Assembly (NCBI RefSeq): GCF_018623035.1
Contig: NZ_CP076023.1
Location: 2,666,001 to 2,730,000 of the forward strand
Direction of reading: 5' to 3'
Origin: Cellulomonas dongxiuzhuiae
GTDB taxonomy: Bacteria > Actinomycetota > Actinomycetes > Actinomycetales > Cellulomonadaceae
DNA: 64,000 nt
Part shown: positions 16,313 through 23,992 of the stretch, piece by piece
Numbering within the stretch: position 1 is the first letter of the stretch
How the letters are laid out: each line of letters begins with the position of its first letter
The notes under the pieces: generated by a model
Told to the model about the DNA's origin: nothing
What the model saw: only the letters and a program-made list of their open reading frames with translations
Database searches by the model: none
Translations under genes and position numbers: made by a program

Positions 16313-17614
16313 GTGCGCAAGACCACACGCAAGGCGTGGGCGCTCGCAGCTGGTGTGACGAGCATGGCGCTCGTCGCCACCGCCTGCTCCTCGAGCAACG
16401 ACGCGGGCGAGGGTGACGAGACCGCGGACGGCGGCAACGTCACCCTCACGGTCGCCACCTTCAACAAGTTCGGCTACACGGACGAGATGTTCGACCGCTA
16501 CGAGGCCGAGCACCCGGGCGTCACGATCGAGCAGAAGGTCGCCGCGACGTCGAACGAGGCGCGCGAGAACCTCAACACGCGGCTCGCGGCCGGATCCGGC
16601 ACCGCCGACATCGAGGCCATCGAGGTCGACTGGCTGCCCGAGCTCATGCAGTTCCCCGACTACTTCGAGGACCTCGCGTCGCCCGAGGTCGAGGGTCGCT
16701 GGCTCGACTGGAAGGTCGCCCAGGCCACCACGCCGGACGGCAAGCTCATCGGCTACGGCACCGACGTCGGCCCCGAGGGCATCGCCTACCGCGCCGACCT
16801 CTTCGAGGCTGCCGGCCTGCCGAGCGACCGCGAGTCCGTCGCCGAGCTCTTCGGTGGCGACGCCGCCACGTGGGACACGTTCTTCCAGGTCGGCAAGGAC
16901 TACACGGCCAAGACGGGCAAGCCCTTCTTCGACTCGGCCAGCGCCGTCTACCAGGGCATGGTCAACCAGGAGGAGGCGGCCTACGAGGACCCCGACTCCG
17001 GTGACGTGATCGCGCTCGAGAACCCGCGCATCAAGGAGATGTACGACCAGGTCACGGCCGCTGCCACGACGGACAACATGTCCGCCCACTTCAGCCAGTG
17101 GAGCGACGACTGGACGAACTCGTTCCAGACGGACGGCTTCGCCGTCATGCTGGCACCGGGCTGGATGCTCGGCGTCATCGCGGGCAACGCGGCCGGCGTC
17201 ACCGGCTGGGACCTGGCCGACGTCTTCCCCGGCGGCTCGGGCAACTGGGGCGGCTCGTTCCTGACCGTCCCGTCGCAGGGCGAGAACGTCGAGGCCGCCA
17301 AGGAGCTGGCCGCGTGGCTGACCGCTCCCGACCAGCAGATCGAGGCCTTCAACAACGAGGGCACGTTCCCGAGCCAGATCGAGGCGCTCGAGTCCGACGA
17401 GATCAAGTCGGCGACCAACGAGTTCTTCAACAACGCGCCCGTCGGTGAGATCCTCGCCAACCGTGCCGAGGGTGTCGTCGTGCCCTTCAAGGGCCCGCAG
17501 TACTTCACGATCCAGGACGCGCTCTCCAACGCGATCGTCGAGGTCGACGTCAACGGCGCCGACCCCGCCGCCCAGTGGGAGACCTTCGTCGGGGTGGTCG
17601 AGGGTCTCGGCTGA
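16313..17614 (+). CDS. Sugar ABC transporter substrate-binding lipoprotein (CebE-like)
   Basis: Extracellular carbohydrate-binding component (family 1) of an ABC importer. The 433-residue precursor has a basic N-terminus (RKTTRK), a hydrophobic stretch and a lipobox-like end LVATAC with C25 as the likely lipidation site, then a Ser/Asp/Gly-rich tether. The mature part has VTLTVATFNKFG, an early helix, and the late aromatic/Gly segments (GWMLGVIAGN, GGSGNWGGSF) typical of oligosaccharide binders. The GTG start at 16313 has AAGGGAG upstream. Two CebR-type boxes precede it, and a 16-bp-stem hairpin separates it from the permeases. Context suggests cellobiose or other beta-glucan fragments; the substrate is inferred from operators, not from the protein itself. 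Confidence 0.88.
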   Translation: MRKTTRKAWALAAGVTSMALVATACSSSNDAGEGDETADGGNVTLTVATFNKFGYTDEMFDRYEAEHPGVTIEQKVAATSNEARENLNTRLAAGSGTADIEAIEVDWLPELMQFPDYFEDLASPEVEGRWLDWKVAQATTPDGKLIGYGTDVGPEGIAYRADLFEAAGLPSDRESVAELFGGDAATWDTFFQVGKDYTAKTGKPFFDSASAVYQGMVNQEEAAYEDPDSGDVIALENPRIKEMYDQVTAAATTDNMSAHFSQWSDDWTNSFQTDGFAVMLAPGWMLGVIAGNAAGVTGWDLADVFPGGSGNWGGSFLTVPSQGENVEAAKELAAWLTAPDQQIEAFNNEGTFPSQIEALESDEIKSATNEFFNNAPVGEILANRAEGVVVPFKGPQYFTIQDALSNAIVEVDVNGADPAAQWETFVGVVEGLG

Positions 17615-17636
17615 CCTGACCTGACCTCAACGCTCC

Positions 17637-17674
17637 GGGGCCGGGTCGGTGGTGACCGCCACCGACCCGGCCCC
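17637..17674 (+). terminator. Intra-operon hairpin between binding protein and permeases
   Basis: Perfect inverted repeat with 16-base arms (17637-17652 and 17659-17674) around a six-base loop, 22 bases after the binding-protein stop and 34 bases before the first permease. It is preceded by a short tandem repeat of TGACC. Such hairpins in importer operons stabilise the upstream message or partly terminate, giving excess binding protein over permease. Confidence 0.75.
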
Positions 17675-17708
17675 GTCCGCGTCGCCCCTGAGTCTCCGGA
17701 GGACCCCC

Positions 17709-18719
17709 ATGGCCACCTCGACCACGCAGCCGCGCGCCGGGCGCCGGCTGCCTGACTCCCCGCGCGAGCCACGCCGCGTCGGCTTCAGCCAGAAGCTGGG
17801 CCGCTGGGACGTCAAGGTCTCGCCCTATCTGTACATCTCGCCGTTCTTCATCCTGTTCGGCCTCACCGGCCTGTTCCCGCTGGCCTACACCGCCTACGTC
17901 TCGGTGTACGACTGGCACCTGCTCGGTGGCCAGGGTGAGTTCGTCGGCCTCGACAACTTCGCCTTCCTCTTCCAGGAGCCCAACTTCTGGAAGGGCCTGC
18001 GCAACACCTTCAGCATCTTCCTGCTGTCGACGATCCCGCAGCTCATGGTCGCGATCGTGCTCGCGGCGATCCTCGACGCCAACCTGCGCGCCAGGACGTT
18101 CTGGCGCATGGGCGTGCTGGTGCCCTACGTCATCGCCCCCGTGGCCGTCTCCCTGATCTTCGGCAAGGTCTTCGCGGACCAGTCCGGTCTGGCGAACTCC
18201 GTGCTCGGGCTCGTGGGCATCGACCCCATCAAGTGGCACGGCGCCGTGCTGCCGTCGCACTTCGCGGTGGCCACCATGGTGAACTTCCGCTGGACCGGCT
18301 ACAACACGCTCATCCTGCTGGCGGCGATGCAAGCCGTGCCGCGGGACCTCTACGAGGCGGCCGTCATCGACGGCGCCGCCCGCGTCCGGCAGTTCTTCTC
18401 GATCACGATCCCCCAGATCCGGCCGACCCTGATCTTCGTCGTCATCACGTCGACCATCGGTGGCCTGCAGATCTTCGACGAGCCCCGCATGTTCGACCAG
18501 CTCGGGCAGGGCGGTCCCGGTCGGCAGTGGATGACCGTGACGATGTACATCTACGAGCTCGGCTTCGGCAACCAGAAGAGCTTCGGACGAGCGGCTGCCG
18601 TCGCGTGGGTGCTGTTCCTCATCATCCTCGCCGTGGGCATGCTCAACTTCTGGCTCACCCGCCGCATCGCGTCCGACGCGACGCCGAAGGAACCACGACG
18701 GAAGAAGGTCAAGCGATGA
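17709..18719 (+). CDS. Sugar ABC transporter permease (MalF/CebF-like)
   Basis: First membrane subunit of the importer, 336 residues with six predicted helices after a basic cytoplasmic N-terminus of about 35 residues. The characteristic EAA loop that docks the ATPase is YEAAVIDGAARVRQFFSITI followed by P, near residues 215-235. Early YISPFFILFGLTGLFPLAY is typical of the MalF/UgpA class. The ATG at 17709 is preceded by GGAGG. Its last four bases overlap the start of the second permease (ATGA), so the two are co-translated. No ATPase gene is present in the operon; carbohydrate importers of this group use a shared MsiK-type ATPase encoded elsewhere. Confidence 0.92.
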   Translation: MATSTTQPRAGRRLPDSPREPRRVGFSQKLGRWDVKVSPYLYISPFFILFGLTGLFPLAYTAYVSVYDWHLLGGQGEFVGLDNFAFLFQEPNFWKGLRNTFSIFLLSTIPQLMVAIVLAAILDANLRARTFWRMGVLVPYVIAPVAVSLIFGKVFADQSGLANSVLGLVGIDPIKWHGAVLPSHFAVATMVNFRWTGYNTLILLAAMQAVPRDLYEAAVIDGAARVRQFFSITIPQIRPTLIFVVITSTIGGLQIFDEPRMFDQLGQGGPGRQWMTVTMYIYELGFGNQKSFGRAAAVAWVLFLIILAVGMLNFWLTRRIASDATPKEPRRKKVKR

Positions 18720-19624
18720 GCGCGCCCTCGGTCCCCTACATCCGGCAGACCGCCGGCGCCGGCGCGGCGCGCGCGGCGAACCGTTCGCGGGGGCACGGCT
18801 CGGAGCGCCGGCCGGGCTGGGTCACCTACGCGCTGCTGGTGCTCGCGGTCCTCGTGTTCGCGTCACCGATCTACTACGCGTTCCTGCTGGCGAGCTCGGA
18901 CTCCGCGACCATCGCCCAGAACCCGATCCCGTCGCTCGTCCCGGGCAGCAACTTCCTCCACAACGCCTCCGAGGTGCTGAACGCGGACATCAACTTCTGG
19001 AAGGCGCTGACGAACTCGATCATCGTGGCCGTCATCACCTCGGTGTCGGTCGTGCTGTTCTCGACGCTCGCCGGGTTCTCCTTCGCGAAGCTGCGGTTCC
19101 GCGGGCGGTCCGGGCTCCTCCTGTTCGTCATCGCCACGACGGCCGTGCCGACGCAGCTGGGCATCGTCCCGCTGTTCATCGTCATGGCGGAGCTGCACTG
19201 GCTCGGCAAGCTGGTCGCCGTCATCGTGCCCGGCCTGGTCACGGCGTTCGGCGTCTTCTGGATGACGCAGTACCTCGAGTCCGCACTCCCCTACGAGCTG
19301 ATCGAGGCGGCGCGGGTCGACGGCGCCTCCATGATCCGCACGTTCTGGAGCATCGCGCTGCCGGCCGCCCGGCCTGCCGCGATCATGCTCGGTCTGTTCG
19401 CGTTCGTCGGTTCGTGGACGAACTTCTTCTGGCCGTTCATCGTCCTCGGCTCGACGAACCCGACGCTGCCAGTGGCTCTCCAGCTGCTGCAGGCCACGTA
19501 CTTCGTCGACATGTCCCTGATCATGGCGGGCGTCGTGCTCTCGGCGATCCCGCTGCTGCTGCTGTTCGTGTTCGCCGGGCGCCAGCTCGTCGCGGGCATC
19601 ATGGCGGGGGCGGTCAAGGGCTGA
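18716..19624 (+). CDS. Sugar ABC transporter permease (MalG/CebG-like)
   Basis: Second membrane subunit, 302 residues with six predicted helices. The N-terminal 40 residues are polar and basic. The EAA loop reads LIEAARVDGASMIRTFWSIA followed by LP, near residues 190-212. FVGSWTNFFWPFIVL and the final helix before LVAGIMAGAVKG match the MalG end signature. The gene overlaps the first permease by four bases. A 13-bp-stem hairpin at 19643-19671 closes the operon, and the LacI regulator follows as a separate transcription unit. As with the other subunits, the sugar is inferred from operator type. Confidence 0.92.
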   Translation: MSAPSVPYIRQTAGAGAARAANRSRGHGSERRPGWVTYALLVLAVLVFASPIYYAFLLASSDSATIAQNPIPSLVPGSNFLHNASEVLNADINFWKALTNSIIVAVITSVSVVLFSTLAGFSFAKLRFRGRSGLLLFVIATTAVPTQLGIVPLFIVMAELHWLGKLVAVIVPGLVTAFGVFWMTQYLESALPYELIEAARVDGASMIRTFWSIALPAARPAAIMLGLFAFVGSWTNFFWPFIVLGSTNPTLPVALQLLQATYFVDMSLIMAGVVLSAIPLLLLFVFAGRQLVAGIMAGAVKG

Positions 19625-19642
19625 CGCGGCACGATGTGCCTG

Positions 19643-19671
19643 GTCGGGCGCCCGCCACGCGGGCGCCCGAC
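19643..19671 (+). terminator. Terminator after the sugar importer operon
   Basis: Perfect inverted repeat with 13-base arms (19643-19655 and 19659-19671) and a three-base loop, beginning 19 bases after the second permease stop. It separates the importer from the regulator gene. Confidence 0.75.
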
Positions 19672-19731
19672 CGCCGGACCGGACGGTCCGCAGGTACCCT
19701 CACGTCGTGCGGCGCGCGGGTCATGGCCAGA

Positions 19732-19741
19732 TGAACGTTCA
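19732..19741. promoter_or_regulatory. Possible operator upstream of the LacI-type regulator
   Basis: A perfect 10-base palindrome, TGAACGTTCA, with a central CG step as in LacI-family operators. It lies 38 bases upstream of the regulator start in an otherwise unstructured leader. It does not match the TGGGAGCGCTCCCA form found before the importer, so it may bind a different protein or be chance. Confidence 0.3.
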
Positions 19742-19778
19742 CGCTGCCTCAGCGCAGCCACAGAGGGGATGACCAACG

Positions 19779-20819
19779 GTGGTCGACAACTTCGCGATCC
19801 GCACCGACCCGTCGCGGCCGGCCGCGCCCACCCTCGAGCAGGTCGCCGAGCGTGCCGGCGTCTCGCGGTCGACGGCGTCCCGCGCGATCAACGGCGGGCT
19901 GCGGGTCTCCCCCGAGGCGCTCTCGGCGGTCGAGGCCGCCGTCGCCGACCTGGGCTACACGCCGAACCGTGCCGCGCGCTCCCTCGTGACGCGTCGCACG
20001 GACTCGATCGCTCTGGTCGTGCCCGAGCCGGACGAGCGCGTGCTGTCGGACCCCTTCTTCGCGGGCACGCTCAACGGGTTGAGCACGTCGCTCGCCGACT
20101 CCGACATCCAGGTCGTCCTCGTCATCGCCCGCCCGGGCGAGAGCGAGCGGACCATCCGCTACCTGCGCAACGGGCACGTCGACGGGGCGATCGTGGTGTC
20201 GCACCACCGGGACGACGAGCTCGACCGTGCGCTGCTCGCCTCGCGCGTCCCCAACGTCTTCGTCGGTCGCCCGCTCTCCGCCTCGGACGAGGACGTCCAG
20301 TACGTCGACACCGACAACACCGAGGGCGGGCGGCTCGCGACGCAGCACCTCATCGACCGTGGCTGCCGACGCGTGGCCACGATCGCGGGGCCGCAGGACA
20401 TGTCCGCCGGCATCGACCGGCTCGCCGGGTGGCGCCTGGCGATGGCGGCCTCGGACCTCGACCAGTCGGCGGTCGTCCACGGGGACTTCACCATCACGTC
20501 GGGCGCGCACGCCGCACGCGACCTGCTCACCCGCTTCCCCGACGTCGACGGGATCTTCATCGCCTCGGACCTCATGGCGACCGGAGCCCTCGGCGTGCTC
20601 GCCGAGCTCGGGCGCGAGGTGCCCGGTGACGTGGCGATCGTCGGCTACGACAACCTCGGCGTGGCCGCGACGACCACCCCGCCCCTGACGAGCGTCATCC
20701 AGCCCGTCGTCGCCATGGCGCGTGCCGCCGGCGCCCGGTTGCTCGACCAGCTGCACGGGGCCCCCGCCGCGGAGCCGCTCATCTTCGCCCCCGAGCTCGT
20801 GGTGCGCGCGTCCGCCTGA
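19779..20819 (+). CDS. LacI-family transcriptional repressor (CebR/CelR-like candidate)
   Basis: Sugar-responsive repressor of 346 residues. The DNA-binding domain starts at about residue 18: PTLEQVAERAGVSRSTASRA, then INGG and the hinge-helix region with YTPNRAARSLVTRRT. The ligand domain has the periplasmic-binding-protein fold with FFAGTLNGL, VDGAIVVSHH, GRPL and the late DVAIVGYDNL and TSVIQP segments. The start is GTG at 19779, with GAGGGG upstream. Its position directly downstream of the importer and the CebR-type boxes before that operon make it the likely repressor of 16313-19624; binding of a cello-oligosaccharide would relieve repression. The N-terminal recognition residues would have to be compared with known CebR proteins to confirm the operator specificity. 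Confidence 0.88.
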   Translation: MVDNFAIRTDPSRPAAPTLEQVAERAGVSRSTASRAINGGLRVSPEALSAVEAAVADLGYTPNRAARSLVTRRTDSIALVVPEPDERVLSDPFFAGTLNGLSTSLADSDIQVVLVIARPGESERTIRYLRNGHVDGAIVVSHHRDDELDRALLASRVPNVFVGRPLSASDEDVQYVDTDNTEGGRLATQHLIDRGCRRVATIAGPQDMSAGIDRLAGWRLAMAASDLDQSAVVHGDFTITSGAHAARDLLTRFPDVDGIFIASDLMATGALGVLAELGREVPGDVAIVGYDNLGVAATTTPPLTSVIQPVVAMARAAGARLLDQLHGAPAAEPLIFAPELVVRASA

Positions 20820-20860
20820 CCCGTCGCGGGCGACTCCCAGCAATGGCCCGCCCTGACCCA

Positions 20861-20883
20861 GTGCTGTCGCGCCTTGACAGCAC
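20861..20883 (+). terminator. Hairpin after the LacI-type regulator gene
   Basis: Perfect inverted repeat with eight-base arms, GTGCTGTC and GACAGCAC, and a seven-base loop, 42 bases after the stop codon. The right arm contains TTGACA (20874-20879), so it could also overlap a -35 element of the next gene, but no convincing -10 follows. Confidence 0.5.
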
Positions 20884-20974
20884 AGGTGGCGTCGCGTCAG
20901 GGTGGGGCCGGCGCCGCACGACGGGGTGCGGCGCCGCCCCGTCAGCGCCTCGGCGGGAGCCGAGAGGAGACGCG

Positions 20975-21451
20975 ATGCTCCGCAGCACGCACCACGCGCG
21001 CCACGCCGCAGTCCCGGCCACCCGGCACGAGCGGCTGCACGCGGCGCGCGGCAGGCGTGCCCGTCGCCGCGTCACGACCGCGCTGGCGGTCGCGGCGGTC
21101 GTGGCGACCACGCTGCCGAGCGCGGCCACCGCGCGCGACGCCGGGGCGGCCCGGTCGGCCGCCACGAGCACGGACCGGAGCGTCGCGGCCCCGCCGGCCG
21201 CAGACCTCGACGCCGTCACCACGCCGGGCACCGAGGACGCCGAGATCTGGTGCGACTACCTCTCCTCGTACTACCTGGCGTTCCCGTCGCCGTGGACCGC
21301 CCGCGTGATCAACTGCCGCTCCACCAGCCTGCTCGTCGCGCCCGTCCGCTCCGACGGGTCGCTCGGGACGTGCGTCCTGGTGCCCGCGCGTCACAGCCGT
21401 CACCTCGGGGGGAACGTCGTCAGGTGGGTGACGGACACCCGGCTCTGCTGA
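20975..21451 (+). CDS. Small secreted protein, unknown function
   Basis: I do not recognise the family. The 158-residue product has a long, arginine- and histidine-rich N-region (about 1-30), a hydrophobic core VTTALAVAAVVATTLPSAA (about 32-50) and a likely signal-peptidase site near SAATARDA. An Ala/Ser/Thr-rich stretch leads to a compact C-terminal half starting at EIWCDYLSSYYLAFP. It contains four cysteines (one in WCDY, then RVINC, LGTC and the C-terminal TRLC), so two disulfide bonds are plausible outside the cell. ATG start at 20975 with GAGAGGAGA upstream. It stands alone between the regulator and gdhA. A small beta-rich extracellular module is my best guess, not a function. Confidence 0.65.
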   Translation: MLRSTHHARHAAVPATRHERLHAARGRRARRRVTTALAVAAVVATTLPSAATARDAGAARSAATSTDRSVAAPPAADLDAVTTPGTEDAEIWCDYLSSYYLAFPSPWTARVINCRSTSLLVAPVRSDGSLGTCVLVPARHSRHLGGNVVRWVTDTRLC

Positions 21452-21486
21452 CGGGTGGCGGGCTGGTCGACGTGCCAGGGTGAGGC

Positions 21487-22788
21487 ATGGGCCACCCCTC
21501 GACCACGACCACGGACGGCGCGACCGTCCACCCGCACCCCGACCCGGACACCGCCCCCCTGGCGACCGCGCAGGCGCAGCTGAGGCGCGCGGTCGAGATC
21601 CTGGGGTACGGCGAGGACCTGCACGAGGTGCTCGCGACCCCGCGCCGCGAGCTGCGCGTCGCCGTGCCGCTGCGGCGCGACGACGGTCGGGTCCAGGTCT
21701 TCACCGGCTACCGCGTGCAGCACAACATCTCGCGCGGACCCGGCAAGGGCGGTCTGCGCTACGCGCTCGGCGTCGACATCGACGAGGTCCGTGCGCTCGC
21801 GATGTGGATGACGTGGAAGTGCGCCGTCGTCGACGTCCCCTACGGCGGTGCCAAGGGCGGCGTGACGGTCGACCCGCACGCCCACTCGACCGGCGAGCTC
21901 GAGCGCATCACCCGCCGCTACACCAGCGAGATCATGCCCATGATCGGCCCCGAGCGGGACATCATGGCGCCCGACATCGGGACGAACGAGCAGACCATGG
22001 CCTGGGTCATGGACACGTACTCGGTCAACCGGGGGTACACGATCCCGGCGGTGACCACGGGCAAGCCGCTCGCGGTCGGCGGGTCGCTCGGACGCCCGAC
22101 GGCCACGTCGCAGGGCGTGGTCCACACCGCGCGCGCGGCCCTGCGGGCCGACGGTGTCGAGCTGTCCGAGGTCCGTGCGGCCGTGCAGGGGTTCGGCAAG
22201 GTCGGGTCCCACACCGCCAGGCTGCTGCACGAGGCCGGCAGCCGCGTCGTCGCGGTCAGCGACGAGCACGGGGGCGTGCGGCGGGACGACGGGCTCGACC
22301 TGCCGGCGCTGCTCGAGCACGTCGCGAGCACGGGCTCCGTGACCGGGTTCGCGGACGCCGACCCGCTGAGCAACCAGGAGCTCCTGGCACTGGACGTCGA
22401 TCTGCTGGTGCCGGCCGCCGTCGAGGGGGTCCTGGACGGCGAGACGGCCCGGCAGGTCAAGGCGCGATGGGTGGTGGAGGGCGCCAACGGACCCACCACG
22501 AGCGAGGGCGACCGGGTGCTCGCGGAACGGGGCGTCGTGGTGGTGCCCGACGTCCTGGCGAACGCCGGCGGGGTCGTGGTCAGCTACTTCGAGTGGGTGC
22601 AGGCCAACCAGGCCTACTGGTGGACCGAGGGCGAGATCGCCGAGCGGCTCGAGCAGCGCATGCTCGCGAGCCACGCGGCGGTCGCCGCGCTCGCGCGCGC
22701 CGAGTCGGTCACGCTGCGGGAGGCCGCGATGACGATCGGCGTCCGCCGGGTGGCGGAGGCGCACCTGATCCGCGGTCTGTACCCCTGA
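21487..22788 (+). CDS. gdhA: Glu/Leu/Phe/Val-type glutamate dehydrogenase
   Basis: Catalyses reversible reductive amination of 2-oxoglutarate to glutamate with NAD(P)H in the cytoplasm. The 433-residue length is standard for the hexameric class. Substrate-domain motifs are present: RVQHNISRGPGKGGLRY, then WMTWKCAVVDVPYGGAKGGV with the catalytic-site lysine. The nucleotide-binding domain has VQGFGKVGSHTA followed by VVAVSDEHGG. Near the end are EGANGPTTSEGD and VPDVLANAGGVVVSYFEW, family hallmarks. ATG at 21487; nothing upstream suggests an operon, and the gene is convergent with the META protein gene, only eight bases away. Confidence 0.93.
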   Translation: MGHPSTTTTDGATVHPHPDPDTAPLATAQAQLRRAVEILGYGEDLHEVLATPRRELRVAVPLRRDDGRVQVFTGYRVQHNISRGPGKGGLRYALGVDIDEVRALAMWMTWKCAVVDVPYGGAKGGVTVDPHAHSTGELERITRRYTSEIMPMIGPERDIMAPDIGTNEQTMAWVMDTYSVNRGYTIPAVTTGKPLAVGGSLGRPTATSQGVVHTARAALRADGVELSEVRAAVQGFGKVGSHTARLLHEAGSRVVAVSDEHGGVRRDDGLDLPALLEHVASTGSVTGFADADPLSNQELLALDVDLLVPAAVEGVLDGETARQVKARWVVEGANGPTTSEGDRVLAERGVVVVPDVLANAGGVVVSYFEWVQANQAYWWTEGEIAERLEQRMLASHAAVAALARAESVTLREAAMTIGVRRVAEAHLIRGLYP

Positions 22789-22796
22789 GCAGGTCG

Positions 22797-23213
22797 CTAC
22801 TCCTGAGCAGGGACGTCAGGCGCGCGCACGAGCTCGAGGACCCGTCCACCGGGCGTCCGCAGCGTGAAGGTGTCGGGCTCGGACGTCACCTGCCCACCGT
22901 CCTGCAGCACACCGAGGACCGTCCGCTCGGTGGCCGTCGCCCCCGGCGGACCCGCCATGAGGGTCGCGACGACCGGCCCGAACGTCAGCGCCGTGCCATC
23001 GAGCCGCCACGTCCCGCGCACGCGGTTCACGCCCGCGTGGCCGAACACCATGCCGTCACCGTCGAAGGTGAGCCACGGCGGTCCCTGCATGCCGTCGGCG
23101 AGCGGCGCCCCGTCGCAGCGCACGACCCGCCACGTGCCGTGCAGCCACGGAGCGTCCTGGCCGGCCCCCGGGGGGTCGACGGAGGTCGGTCGGTCGTGCC
23201 CGTCGTCGCGCAT
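22797..23213 (-). CDS. META-domain protein
   Basis: A 138-residue protein with a META/HslJ-like fold, a small beta-barrel often found in secreted heat-shock or antibiotic-stress proteins. The pattern PWLHGTWRVVRCDGAPL, followed by LTFDGDGMVFGHAGVNRVRG, then LTFGPVVATLMAGP and ERTVLGVL, follows the domain consensus (start strand, G..G.N turn, T.M.C-like block). The MAGPPG replaces the usual cysteine-containing TRMAC, and there is no signal peptide or lipobox, so this one is probably cytosolic. It ends the minus-strand series cpfC, chdC, META with a 23-base gap, though a link to heme is not evident. Moderate confidence in family. Confidence 0.7.
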   Translation of the reverse strand: MRDDGHDRPTSVDPPGAGQDAPWLHGTWRVVRCDGAPLADGMQGPPWLTFDGDGMVFGHAGVNRVRGTWRLDGTALTFGPVVATLMAGPPGATATERTVLGVLQDGGQVTSEPDTFTLRTPGGRVLELVRAPDVPAQE

Positions 23214-23236
23214 GGTCGATCATGGCACCTGCGGTC

Positions 23237-23953
23237 TCAGGCGCGCGGCAGGAGCTGCGCCCACTCCTCGAGCTCGACGCGCGGTCCCGTGTAGAAGGGG
23301 ACCTCCTCGCGCACGTGCCGACGCGCCTGCGTCGCACGCAGGTCGCGCATGAGGTCGACGATGCGGTGCAGCTCGGGGGCCTCGAAGGCGAGCACCCACT
23401 CGTAGTCGCCCAGCGCGAAGGACGACACCGTGTTGGCGCGCACGTCGGCGTAGTCACGCGCGGCGGCGCCGTGCTCGTGGAGCATCTGCCGGCGCTCGTC
23501 GTCGGGCAGGACGTACCACTCGTACGACCGCACGAACGGGTAGACGCACACGTAGTCGCCGGCGGGCTCCCCGGCGAGGAAGGCCGGGACGTGGGCCCGG
23601 TTGAACTCCGCGGGACGGTGCAGGCCGACGACCGACCAGACGGGCGTCAGCACCTCGCCGAGCGCGCTGGCGCGCAGCCGGTGGTAGGCGCCCTGGACCT
23701 GCTCGACGGTCTCGGCGTGCCACCAGACCATGAGGTCGGCGTCCGCGCGCAGCCCCGCGACGTCGTACCAGCCGCGCACGACGAGCCCCGGGTCGGACGC
23801 GACGGCACGCAGCGCGTCGGCGACGACGTCCGCACGCTCCGCCGCGTCGGCGGGCAGCGGGCCGTCGACGGCGAACACCGACCACATCGTGTAGCGGATG
23901 GTCGTGTTGAGCGCGTCGGGGTCGGTCGGGTGGGCGGTCACGTGCGTGGTCAC
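23237..23953 (-). CDS. chdC: Coproheme decarboxylase (HemQ/ChdC)
   Basis: Last enzyme of the coproporphyrin-dependent heme pathway: oxidative decarboxylation of coproheme to heme b. The 238-residue length and motifs match the actinobacterial chlorite-dismutase-like family. The segment [18 protein letters not shown] carries the catalytic tyrosine region, [12 protein letters not shown] the proximal-histidine helix, and [19 protein letters not shown] plus [15 protein letters not shown] the C-terminal core. The GTG at 23953 has CGGAG upstream. It lies 39 bases after the ferrochelatase gene on the same strand, so product and substrate steps are co-expressed. This pairing supports a monoderm-type coproporphyrin pathway in the organism. 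Confidence 0.93.
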   Translation of the reverse strand: MTTHVTAHPTDPDALNTTIRYTMWSVFAVDGPLPADAAERADVVADALRAVASDPGLVVRGWYDVAGLRADADLMVWWHAETVEQVQGAYHRLRASALGEVLTPVWSVVGLHRPAEFNRAHVPAFLAGEPAGDYVCVYPFVRSYEWYVLPDDERRQMLHEHGAAARDYADVRANTVSSFALGDYEWVLAFEAPELHRIVDLMRDLRATQARRHVREEVPFYTGPRVELEEWAQLLPRA

Positions 23954-23992
23954 AGGGGCTCCGTCATCGGGTGGGCAGCAGGTCGGGTGGGG

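Noticed and set aside
20874-20879. -35 promoter hexamer (TTGACA) for the small secreted protein gene
   Set aside because: No plausible -10 at 16-19 bases, and it lies in the right arm of a hairpin that better fits the end of the regulator transcript.
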